From an uncultured Verrucomicrobiae bacterium (GTDB lineage Bacteria > Verrucomicrobiota > Verrucomicrobiia > Palsa-1439): 6,524 nt of DNA. Position numbers and translations under genes: made by a program. The notes below the pieces were generated by a model that saw nothing but the letters and a program-made list of their open reading frames with translations, was not told where the DNA came from and ran no database searches. Location of the stretch: the NCBI GenBank assembly GCA_937927265.1, contig CALBCO010000050.1, positions 1-6,524 on the forward strand, read 5' to 3'. Position 1 is the stretch's first letter. The number at the start of each line of letters is the position of its first letter. Of the stretch, positions 1 to 5,862 are shown piece by piece.

Positions 1-517
1 GAATTTGGAATTCCGGTTCGACCGAGCGGTGAGTGCCTGTCGTGCGGAAGGCGTGGTCCGGGAATGCATTCATCGTTTCAAATACCGACGTGAAATGTAT
101 CTGGCCACGCATCTTGCGGAATGGTTGATCGGAGTAGCACGACGGGAGATTGACTGGACAAGGGTGGATGCCATCGTGCCAGTGCCCTTGCATCCACGGA
201 AACACCGTGAACGAGAATTCAATCAGTCGGAGGTATTGGCGATGGCGGTCGGACGGGTGTTTGACAAGCCGGTCTGGCGGCGGTCGTTGCGGCGTGTGCG
301 CGACACGGAGACCCAGACGAAGCTGGGCGCCGCGGGGCGTGCCGCAAACTTGCGGAATGCGTTTGCTGTACGACGGCCGGATATGCTGGATAGACAACGG
401 TTGGTATTGGTGGATGACGTTTTTACAACTGGTGCGACGCTGGACAGTTGTGCTAAGGTTTTGTGCCGGGCGGGGGCGGAATCCGTCATTGCTCTGACCG
501 TCGCCCGGGGAGTGTGA
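1..517 (+). CDS. comF: ComF family phosphoribosyltransferase-like protein (5' partial)
   Basis: The reading frame is open to the left edge, so the N-terminus lies outside the window. The TTG at position 5 falls inside conserved ComF sequence (FDRAVSACRAEGVVRECIHRFKY) and is not the start. About 172 codons are visible; ComF proteins are usually 220-250 residues, so roughly 50-75 residues, including the usual N-terminal CxxC zinc ribbon, are missing. Counting from position 5, visible family signatures are PVPLHPRKHREREFNQS (59-75), the KLGAAGRAANLRNAF stretch (106-120) and the type I phosphoribosyltransferase PRPP loop LVLVDDVFTTGATL (133-146). In competent bacteria ComF takes part in uptake of transforming DNA; in most other species its role is undefined. 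Its stop (TGA 515-517) overlaps the first accD ATG, so translation is probably coupled. The family call is secure; a role in competence is not shown here. Confidence 0.93.
   Translation, partial: NLEFRFDRAVSACRAEGVVRECIHRFKYRREMYLATHLAEWLIGVARREIDWTRVDAIVPVPLHPRKHREREFNQSEVLAMAVGRVFDKPVWRRSLRRVRDTETQTKLGAAGRAANLRNAFAVRRPDMLDRQRLVLVDDVFTTGATLDSCAKVLCRAGAESVIALTVARGV
507..512 (+). promoter_or_regulatory. Ribosome binding site of accD
   Basis: GGGGAG lies inside the last codons of comF. It is 7 bases before the ATG at 520 and only 4 before the ATG at 517, which favours 520 as the accD start. Its position within comF fits translational coupling. Confidence 0.5.
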
Positions 518-519
518 TG

Positions 520-1398
520 ATGACGGCATTCGACGAAAAAGAAAAACCAAAGATTACCGGGACGACGACGAAGAAGCGCGAGATCCCCAGCGGTTTGTGG
601 GTCAAATGCAAGGACTGCGGCGAGCTATTGTTCAGCAAGGAATTGGCCGCCAACCTCCAAGTGTGTCCAAAGTGTGAATATCACTTCCCTATGGCGGCGC
701 GGGAACGCCTGGCCACGCTGACCGATGAGGGGACGTTCCGCGAGCTTGATGAAGACTTGGTCAGCGTGGATGTGCTGCAATTTACCGGTGTGGCGGCGTA
801 TCCCGAACGCCTGAAGACGTATCAACGTCAGACCGGGCTGAAGGATGCGGTGGTGACCGGGTTGGGCAAATTAGCCGGTCATGATGTCGCGTTGGCGGTA
901 ATGGATTTTGGCTTTCTGGGCGCGAGCATGGGCTCCGTTGTCGGAGAGAAAGTGACTCGGGCGATTGAGAAAGCAACAGAATTGCGCATTCCGGTGATTG
1001 TGGTTGCGGCGTCGGGTGGCGCACGCATGTACGAGGGCATTCTCAGCCTGATGCAGATGGCTAAGACCAGCGGCGCGTTGGCGCTGCACGACCGCGAAGG
1101 ATTGCCGTATCTTTGCGTTTTGACGCATCCAACGACCGCCGGGGTAATGGCGAGCTTTGCCTCGTTGGGCGATGTGTTGATTGCCGAACCGAAGGCGCTG
1201 ATTGGCTTCGCCGGACCGCGGGTCATCAAAGAAACCACCCAGCAAGAATTGCCGGCGGGTTTCCAGACCAGTGAATTCCTGCGCGACCGCGGGTTGGTGG
1301 ACCTGATTGTGCATCGCAAGCAACTCCGCGCCACGCTCGGTCAACTGCTTGACTACTTCTGTGGACGCAGTGGGCGCAAGTTCCGGGCGAGCGAGTAA
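520..1398 (+). CDS. accD: Acetyl-CoA carboxylase, carboxyltransferase subunit beta
   Basis: This is the beta subunit of the carboxyltransferase half of acetyl-CoA carboxylase. With AccA it moves the carboxyl group from biotin carboxyl carrier protein to acetyl-CoA, giving malonyl-CoA, the committed step of cytoplasmic fatty acid synthesis. From the ATG at 520 the protein has 292 residues, normal for AccD. It carries the N-terminal four-cysteine zinc finger (C30, C33, C49, C52; CxxC-x15-CxxC), then the crotonase-like core with GASMGSVVGEK (about 135-145), ASGGARMYEG (164-173), SLMQMAKTSGAL (176-187), ASFASLGDVLIAEP (211-224) and IGFAGPRVIKET (228-239). The ATG at 517 is a close alternative start. 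Two positions look unlike the common consensus: Tyr171, where Gln is usual (ARMQE), and Ala207 in TTAGV, where Gly is usual. No accA is seen in the window. It probably shares an mRNA with comF and folC. Confidence 0.97.
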   Translation: MTAFDEKEKPKITGTTTKKREIPSGLWVKCKDCGELLFSKELAANLQVCPKCEYHFPMAARERLATLTDEGTFRELDEDLVSVDVLQFTGVAAYPERLKTYQRQTGLKDAVVTGLGKLAGHDVALAVMDFGFLGASMGSVVGEKVTRAIEKATELRIPVIVVAASGGARMYEGILSLMQMAKTSGALALHDREGLPYLCVLTHPTTAGVMASFASLGDVLIAEPKALIGFAGPRVIKETTQQELPAGFQTSEFLRDRGLVDLIVHRKQLRATLGQLLDYFCGRSGRKFRASE

Positions 1399-1415
1399 AC
1401 ATTGTCCTCTCTGTG

Positions 1416-2618
1416 ATGACCTACGCTGCGGCGGTTGATGATCTGTACGGCCTTCGCCTCCACGGCCAAAAACTTGGTTTGGAGACGATGCGGGAGTTGG
1501 CACGACGTCTCGGCGATCCGCAACGTGATTTACAATTTTTGCACATTGCCGGCACGAATGGAAAAGGGAGCGTTGCGGCGATGCTGGCGGCTGTACTCCA
1601 ACATGCTGGTTACCGGACCGCTCTCTACACCTCGCCGCATCTCGTTTCCTTTTGCGAACGGTTCCAGATCAATGGGCAACCCATCTCGGAAGCCGATGTT
1701 GCTCGTTGGGTTGAAGCCATACGGCCGCTGCTGGATGATTATCCCGTCCGACCTCCCACGTTTTTCGAGGTCGTAACCGGTTTGGCGCTGGCGTATTTCC
1801 GGGAACAACGCGCCGACATTGTTGTTTGGGAAACCGGCCTCGGCGGACGTTTGGATGCCACCAACATCGTGACGCCCGCCGTTTCCGTCATCACCACCAT
1901 CGCGTTGGATCACCAGCAATACCTGGGGTCGACACTGGCGCAGATCGCCCGTGAGAAAGCCGGCATCATCAAGCCGGGGGTGCCGGTGGTTACGGCGGTG
2001 CGAGCAGCGGAGGCGTTGGCCGTGATTCGCCAGACGTGTGCCGCCCAAGGTTGCCGGCTGACCGAAGTGACCGCGCCGTTGGATTGGGAGGTGCCATTGG
2101 TCGGCGACCACCAACGCTGGAATTGCGCCACTGCCGTTGCCGCCTTGCGGGCGGGCGGTTGGTCGTTGACAGACGAAGAGATTCGCGCCGGCCTGAAACA
2201 AACGTACTGGCCGGGCCGGTTTCAAGTTTTGCCGGGGCCGGTGGTTTTGGACGGCGCGCATAATCCCGCGGCGGCGGAACAGTTGGCTGCGACATTGCGG
2301 GCGCGATTTCCGTCGCAGAAGATTGCGTTGATTCTTGGCGTCCTGCGCGACAAGGACTACCGGCAGGTCTGCCGCATTCTTGCGCCAGTGGCCGACCGTC
2401 TCTTTTGCGTGCCGGTGCAGAATGAGCGGACGAGTTCTCCCGAGGAATTGGCGGCGGTCTGCGGCGGCACGGTCTGTCGTGGGTTGCCGGAGGCGTATGC
2501 GTTGGCGCGGTCGAGCGACGTGGTGGTGATTACCGGTTCATTGTTTCTCGTCGGTGAGGCGTTGCAATGGTTCGGCGTCCGCGAAGCCAGTGTTCCCTGC
2601 GAGCCAAGACTACAATAG
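1416..2618 (+). CDS. folC: Bifunctional folylpolyglutamate synthase / dihydrofolate synthase
   Basis: This is a Mur-ligase-superfamily enzyme that adds glutamate to dihydropteroate and/or to reduced folates using ATP, in the cytoplasm. The ATG at 1416 gives 400 residues; a GTG at 1413 is directly before it. No clear Shine-Dalgarno sequence precedes either, so coupling to accD, whose stop is 17 bases upstream, is likely. Motifs in order: ATP-binding loop GTNGKGS (46-52), TSPHL (72-76), PTFFEVVTGLALAYF (114-128), ETGLGGRLDATN (139-150), LDH (164-166), EKAGIIKPGVPVV (180-192, with the lysine that is usually carbamylated), GDHQRWN (230-236), WPGRFQ (265-270) and the second-domain signature DGAHNP (279-284). 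The region joining the two domains (about 208-230) looks shorter than in many FolC proteins, which are usually 420 or more residues. Whether it has both activities or only one cannot be read from the sequence. The gene ends 6 bases from the convergent TPR gene. Confidence 0.96.
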   Translation: MTYAAAVDDLYGLRLHGQKLGLETMRELARRLGDPQRDLQFLHIAGTNGKGSVAAMLAAVLQHAGYRTALYTSPHLVSFCERFQINGQPISEADVARWVEAIRPLLDDYPVRPPTFFEVVTGLALAYFREQRADIVVWETGLGGRLDATNIVTPAVSVITTIALDHQQYLGSTLAQIAREKAGIIKPGVPVVTAVRAAEALAVIRQTCAAQGCRLTEVTAPLDWEVPLVGDHQRWNCATAVAALRAGGWSLTDEEIRAGLKQTYWPGRFQVLPGPVVLDGAHNPAAAEQLAATLRARFPSQKIALILGVLRDKDYRQVCRILAPVADRLFCVPVQNERTSSPEELAAVCGGTVCRGLPEAYALARSSDVVVITGSLFLVGEALQWFGVREASVPCEPRLQ

Positions 2619-2620
2619 TC
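2608..2620. terminator. Small hairpin between convergent folC and TPR genes (possible weak terminator)
   Basis: GACTA (2608-2612) and TAGTC (2616-2620) form a perfect 5-base-pair stem with a 3-base CAA loop. The hairpin includes the folC stop codon and ends 4 bases from the stop of the TPR gene on the other strand. There is no run of T on either side, so it is at best a weak or Rho-assisted transcript end. It is the only hairpin I noticed at this gene boundary. Confidence 0.22.
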
Positions 2621-2624
2621 GTCG

Positions 2625-4019
2625 TTACTTGGTCGGTTTGCGGGTGATTTTGGTGCGGACGTCCCGGTAGCCGAAATCCACGGCGGCGATTTTCTTGAAT
2701 TCAGCAATGGCTTTTTCCGTTTCGCCCATGGCTTCGTATGTCGTGCCGAGGTTGTAGGTGATTTCCTTTTTCAAGGCATCCATCATCGGCAATTCTTCGA
2801 TAGCGTGGATGTACTGGTCAACTGCCAAGTCGTAAAGGCCGAGTTGGTGGAAACATTGACCGAGGAAATTCAAGGACGCCACGCGCTTCTGTGGTTGACC
2901 GACCGCCTTCTGAAACTGTTCGATCGCGTTTTGGATGTCGCCGGCTTTCATGTAGAGCACGGCCAAATCATATCGGTAATTCAGGTCATTGGGGTAGCGT
3001 TCAACGAGTTTCGAGGTGTCAGCCAGCAGGGTTTGGGTGTGTTCCTGTTCGAGCGCGGTAATCTCGGCGCGCAGCACGGCATCGGCCGGCCGGGATGCAA
3101 GTTGTTGGCGTTTTTCAGCAATGAGGCTGTCGAGGCGTTTCAGGCGGATTTCCGCGATTTCGCGTTCGAGGGTCGGGTCGCCCCCCGCTTCGGTAGCCAA
3201 GAGTTGTTCGAGATACTCGAGGGCTTTGGTAAAATCACCTTTTTGACTGTAGAGCCGTCCAAGCTCACGCTTGATGACGGGGTTGTCAGGGGCGTTTTGC
3301 AGTTTGGCGAGGTTCTCGCGGATCAGGTTCTCGGTCATATCCTCGGCGCGGATGACACGAGAGGCTTGTTCGAGTGCGATTGCCTCGTCCTTGTCCTTGA
3401 TGACGTCCCGATACGACGAGGCTTCTTCCCACCTTCCTTGTTGCATGGCCCCGTGGGCCGTGGCGTCCTGCAATCCTTTTTGTGCCTCAAAATCGTGCGG
3501 ATCCTTCCGCAGGATGGCTTCATACACGTCGCGGGCCAAGTCGTGTCGTTTCAGTGCGACATAGGTTCGGGCGAGCCAGTGTTGGACTTTCGTGTCGCGG
3601 GGATGGAGCTTGGCGAGATGTTCCAAGGTCTGGGCGGTCGTTTCGCGCAGGTCGGCCGACTCGGCCGCTTCGGCGAGGATGGACAGAGCCTGATGGTTGC
3701 GCGGATCCTCGCTCAGGATTTGTTCGGCGATTTGCATCGCTTCACTTGGGTTTCGATGGACGGCGAGTTTGGCTTTGGCGAGTAACGGCTGGGCCTTCGC
3801 GCCCGTGAACAGTCGTTTCAATCCGCTGGCACCTTCGGCTCGCTTCATTTGGGCCGCCCGCAGGTAATTACGGGCTTTGGTGAAGTTGGGTTCCAAGGCA
3901 AGGCATTGTTGGAACATCTCGATGGAGTAATCGAGGTTGTTGCGTTCGAGGGCGGCCAACGCTTTTTGGTAGAGGTCGCGCGCGGCCTTGCTAATGGTTT
4001 CGACGGTTTTCTCAGCCAT
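2625..4019 (-). CDS. Tetratricopeptide repeat (TPR) protein of unknown function
   Basis: The gene encodes 464 residues, with no signal peptide and no membrane segment, so it is probably a soluble cytoplasmic scaffold. TPR-like helical hairpins can be picked out at about 12-45 (LYQKALAALERNN...ALEPN), 76-107, 109-141, 143-176 (WLARTYVALKRHDLARDVYEAIL...DP), 247-277 (RELGRLYSQKGDFTKALEYLEQLL), 346-376 (YRYDLAVLYMKAGDIQNAIE), 381-412 and 419-450 (YNLGTTYEAMGETEKAIAEF). A charged, Glu/Lys/Arg-rich helical stretch at about 280-340 splits the array and may be a coiled coil. TPRs bind peptides or partner proteins; the partner here is unknown. The ATG at 4017-4019 starts directly before a plausible N-terminal helix; only a weak GGAA stands 9 bases upstream. 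The gene follows the epimerase on the same strand but is separated by 159 bases, so it may be transcribed alone. I do not recognise a named family. Confidence 0.9.
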   Translation of the reverse strand: MAEKTVETISKAARDLYQKALAALERNNLDYSIEMFQQCLALEPNFTKARNYLRAAQMKRAEGASGLKRLFTGAKAQPLLAKAKLAVHRNPSEAMQIAEQILSEDPRNHQALSILAEAAESADLRETTAQTLEHLAKLHPRDTKVQHWLARTYVALKRHDLARDVYEAILRKDPHDFEAQKGLQDATAHGAMQQGRWEEASSYRDVIKDKDEAIALEQASRVIRAEDMTENLIRENLAKLQNAPDNPVIKRELGRLYSQKGDFTKALEYLEQLLATEAGGDPTLEREIAEIRLKRLDSLIAEKRQQLASRPADAVLRAEITALEQEHTQTLLADTSKLVERYPNDLNYRYDLAVLYMKAGDIQNAIEQFQKAVGQPQKRVASLNFLGQCFHQLGLYDLAVDQYIHAIEELPMMDALKKEITYNLGTTYEAMGETEKAIAEFKKIAAVDFGYRDVRTKITRKPTK

Positions 4020-4178
4020 GGGATTGAGTTCCGTTAAGCTGGAAGCAGGCTACAACAAATCCCGCTTGTGGGTCAATGCTGGAACTGATCCCGTAGCGCC
4101 ACCGTTATCAGTCATTTCTGCCCAGCCGAGATTTTCGACGCGTGCGTTGCGCTCAGGGGCGGCCAAGTTCCATCGCGA
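4020..4178. other. Non-coding gap between epimerase and TPR genes
   Basis: This is the largest intergenic space in the window and probably holds the leader and promoter of the TPR gene on the minus strand. A TTGACC hexamer on the minus strand (4076-4071) resembles a -35 box, but the bases 16-18 further downstream do not make a convincing -10 box. No strong hairpin with a T tract follows the epimerase stop. No credible small gene is seen. Confidence 0.5.
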
Positions 4179-5108
4179 TCATTGATTTTCCCTAAACCAT
4201 CGTACGAATTTCGGAATGCCATCCTCAATCCGGGTGGTGGGAGCGAAGTTGAGCAGTCGTCGGGCTTTGGTGATGTCGGCAAACGTCACCGGTACATCTC
4301 CCGGTTGTGCGGGCCGCCAGTGGATCTGTGCTTGTTTGCCGACGGCGGTTTCAATGTGCCGGACGAGATCAAGCAGCGGCACCGTCTGCGATTCGCCAAG
4401 ATTGATGACCTCAAAGCCAAACTGGCCATCCACTGCCGCGAGCACACCTTGTACAATGTCATCAATATAGGTGTAGTCCCGGCGCGTCGTACCGTCGCCA
4501 AATAGCTCGATCGGTTGACCGTTGACGATGGCTTTTGTGAACTTGTGGATGGCCAGGTCCGGCCTTTGCCGCGGGCCGTACACGGTGAAGAACCGTAAAC
4601 ACACAATGTCGGTGGCGTAGAGATGATGATACACGTGGCACAACGCTTCCCCGGCCAGCTTCGTCGCGGCGTACGGCGAGATTGGCTGAAAAATCGGGTC
4701 CCTCTCGCTGAACGGCACCTTCTCATTCACCCCATAGACGCTTGACGACGAGGCGAACACGAACTTCTTCACCCCGGTCTGCCGGGCAAACTCCAGCAAC
4801 ACCTGGGTGCCGAGCACGTTGACTTCTGTGTAAAGCACCGGCTGTTGCAACGAGGGACGGACGCCGGCCCGCGCGGCGAGATGGATGATCGCGTCGAAGT
4901 GCCGGCCCTGCAGCAAATCGGTCTGGCGGATATCGGCTTCGAGCAACGTCACCCGGTCACGGCAACCGGCGATGTTGGCGCGTTTGATTGCTGGCGCGTA
5001 GAAATCATTGAAGTCATCGAGGATCGTCACCTGATCGCCTCGTGCGAGTAGCCGTTCGACGACATGTGAACCAATGAATCCCGCTCCACCTGTCACCAAG
5101 ATTCTCAT
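4179..5108 (-). CDS. NAD-dependent epimerase/dehydratase, UDP-glucuronate 4-epimerase-like
   Basis: This is an extended short-chain dehydrogenase/reductase that interconverts nucleotide sugars in the cytoplasm, supplying precursors for surface glycans. From the ATG at 5106-5108 it has 309 residues and opens straight into the Rossmann motif MRILVTGGAGFIGSH (GxxGxxG, Gly7-Gly10-Gly13). Further features are DDFNDFY (31-37), HLAARAGVRPS (76-86), FASSSSVYG (118-126, active-site Ser), the catalytic pair Tyr146 and Lys150 in SPYAATK, RFFTVYGPRQRPDLAIHKFTKAI (172-194) and RRDYTYIDDIV (209-219). RPDLAIHKFTKAI is close to the matching segment of UDP-glucuronate 4-epimerases (CapI/LpsL type), although the protein is shorter than the usual 330-350 residues. 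UDP-glucose/GalNAc 4-epimerase or a dehydratase remain possible. A GTG at 5124-5126 with GGGAGG 3 bases ahead is an alternative start adding six residues. Confidence 0.93.
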   Translation of the reverse strand: MRILVTGGAGFIGSHVVERLLARGDQVTILDDFNDFYAPAIKRANIAGCRDRVTLLEADIRQTDLLQGRHFDAIIHLAARAGVRPSLQQPVLYTEVNVLGTQVLLEFARQTGVKKFVFASSSSVYGVNEKVPFSERDPIFQPISPYAATKLAGEALCHVYHHLYATDIVCLRFFTVYGPRQRPDLAIHKFTKAIVNGQPIELFGDGTTRRDYTYIDDIVQGVLAAVDGQFGFEVINLGESQTVPLLDLVRHIETAVGKQAQIHWRPAQPGDVPVTFADITKARRLLNFAPTTRIEDGIPKFVRWFRENQ

Positions 5109-5172
5109 GATGGGAAAGACTACCACAAGCCTCCCACATCCGCACAGCCGAGAAAAACGTTGCTTGCGTGGG

Positions 5173-5182
5173 CCGGTACCGG
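5173..5182. repeat. 10-base palindrome in the divergent spacer
   Basis: CCGGTACCGG is a perfect palindrome lying 5 bases before the proposed start of the PAP2 gene, inside the 79-base spacer (5109-5187) between the divergent epimerase and PAP2 genes. A further inverted pair, TACC (5177-5180) and GGTA (5185-5188), overlaps it. It could be an operator or a hairpin over the PAP2 ribosome-binding region, or chance: a palindrome of this length is expected somewhere in a spacer this size in several per cent of cases. Confidence 0.3.
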
Positions 5183-5187
5183 TCGGT

Positions 5188-5862
5188 ATGGTTCACTTCA
5201 TGAATCCATGGCCGGAAGTCAAAGGACTCCTTGCGGGTGCCCGTAGTGCTGCCTATGAACGTCGTTGGCGCTTAGTGCTGGCTATTGTTGTGATGATGAT
5301 GGGCGTCGGTCTGCTGTTGCCACACGACTGGAAATGGAATCGCTGGTTGGTGACTGACCGACAAGATTCGTGGCTTGGGTTGGCAAAACAACTCAGTTTT
5401 TGGGGCGATTATCCGATTGGAATCTTGCTGCCCTGCACAACAATTTGGGTGTTGGGTTGGTGGCGAGAGCGGCCACAGTGGCGAACAGTGGCCTTAGCAA
5501 CGCTCCTGGCGGCGTCGTTTGCGGGTGCTGAAGCTAGTCTTGTGCGGTTCGTCACCGGACGGCCACGGCCAAATACCAAGGTGGCGGACCGGTTACACGG
5601 GCCGTCTCTGAATCGGGATTATGCCAGTTTCCCGTCCGCGCACACTGCGGCGGCGTTTGGCGCTGCAGGGGCGTTGCTCGGAGTCACACCGCCGGTGGGC
5701 GTTCCGGTCTTGATCGGTGCGGCAGGAGTGGGATGGTCGCGACTCTATAAAGGGGTCCATTATCCGTCGGATGTGTGGGCCGGGGCGTGGCTGGGATTGG
5801 TAAATGGATTGGTCTTTGCAGTTGCAGCCCGCCGGCTACTGCGTCCGATAGTACAATCGTAA
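5188..5862 (+). CDS. PAP2-family membrane phosphatase
   Basis: This is an integral membrane acid phosphatase of the PAP2/haloperoxidase superfamily, which removes phosphate from lipid phosphates such as undecaprenyl diphosphate, phosphatidate, phosphatidylglycerol phosphate or lipid A. The ATG at 5188 gives 224 residues; an in-frame ATG at 5200 is equally possible, and neither has a good Shine-Dalgarno. Membrane segments are visible at about 28-45, 75-92, 99-118, 153-168, 171-184 and 197-216. The three catalytic motifs are R120-x6-R127-P128 (FVTGRPRP context), P149-S-A-H152, and S184-R185-x5-H191-x3-D195 (SRLYKGVHYPSD). The first motif normally begins with Lys, here Arg. His152 and His191 match the phosphate-pocket and nucleophile positions of the family. 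The order of elements and size fit a six-helix type C PAP2 enzyme. Substrate is not predictable from sequence alone. Its 3' end overlaps the convergent glycosyltransferase gene. Confidence 0.92.
   Translation: MVHFMNPWPEVKGLLAGARSAAYERRWRLVLAIVVMMMGVGLLLPHDWKWNRWLVTDRQDSWLGLAKQLSFWGDYPIGILLPCTTIWVLGWWRERPQWRTVALATLLAASFAGAEASLVRFVTGRPRPNTKVADRLHGPSLNRDYASFPSAHTAAAFGAAGALLGVTPPVGVPVLIGAAGVGWSRLYKGVHYPSDVWAGAWLGLVNGLVFAVAARRLLRPIVQS

Noticed and set aside
463..519. Upstream ATG giving an 18-residue longer AccD
   Set aside because: The extra residues overlap comF out of frame and are not AccD-like; the Shine-Dalgarno at 507-512 points to the start at 517 or 520.
871..1503. A 210-codon minus-strand frame opposite accD and the folC start
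   Set aside because: Composition is typical of a shadow frame (many Arg, Pro, Gln, His) and accD on the other strand is unmistakable.
1530..2261. A 243-codon minus-strand frame opposite folC
   Set aside because: No domain or motif is seen; it mirrors the conserved FolC motifs on the plus strand.
2805..3785. A 326-codon open frame on the plus strand, antisense to the TPR gene
   Set aside because: It shows no recognisable domain and no credible start context, and lies wholly opposite a gene with clear TPR periodicity. Long antisense frames are expected in GC-rich coding DNA.
5074..5187. Extension of the PAP2 gene upstream to an ATG at 5074
   Set aside because: The added residues are polar and unlike the family, and the extension would run into the start of the divergent epimerase gene.
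5164..5199. Possible promoter TTGCGT - 17 bases - TATGGT before a leaderless PAP2 start at 5200
   Set aside because: The -35 matches only 3 of 6 consensus bases, and leaderless translation cannot be judged from the sequence.
5846..5859. CGAT/ATCG inverted repeat at the PAP2 3' end as a terminator
   Set aside because: Only a 4-base-pair stem with a 6-base loop and no T tract; not distinguishable from chance.
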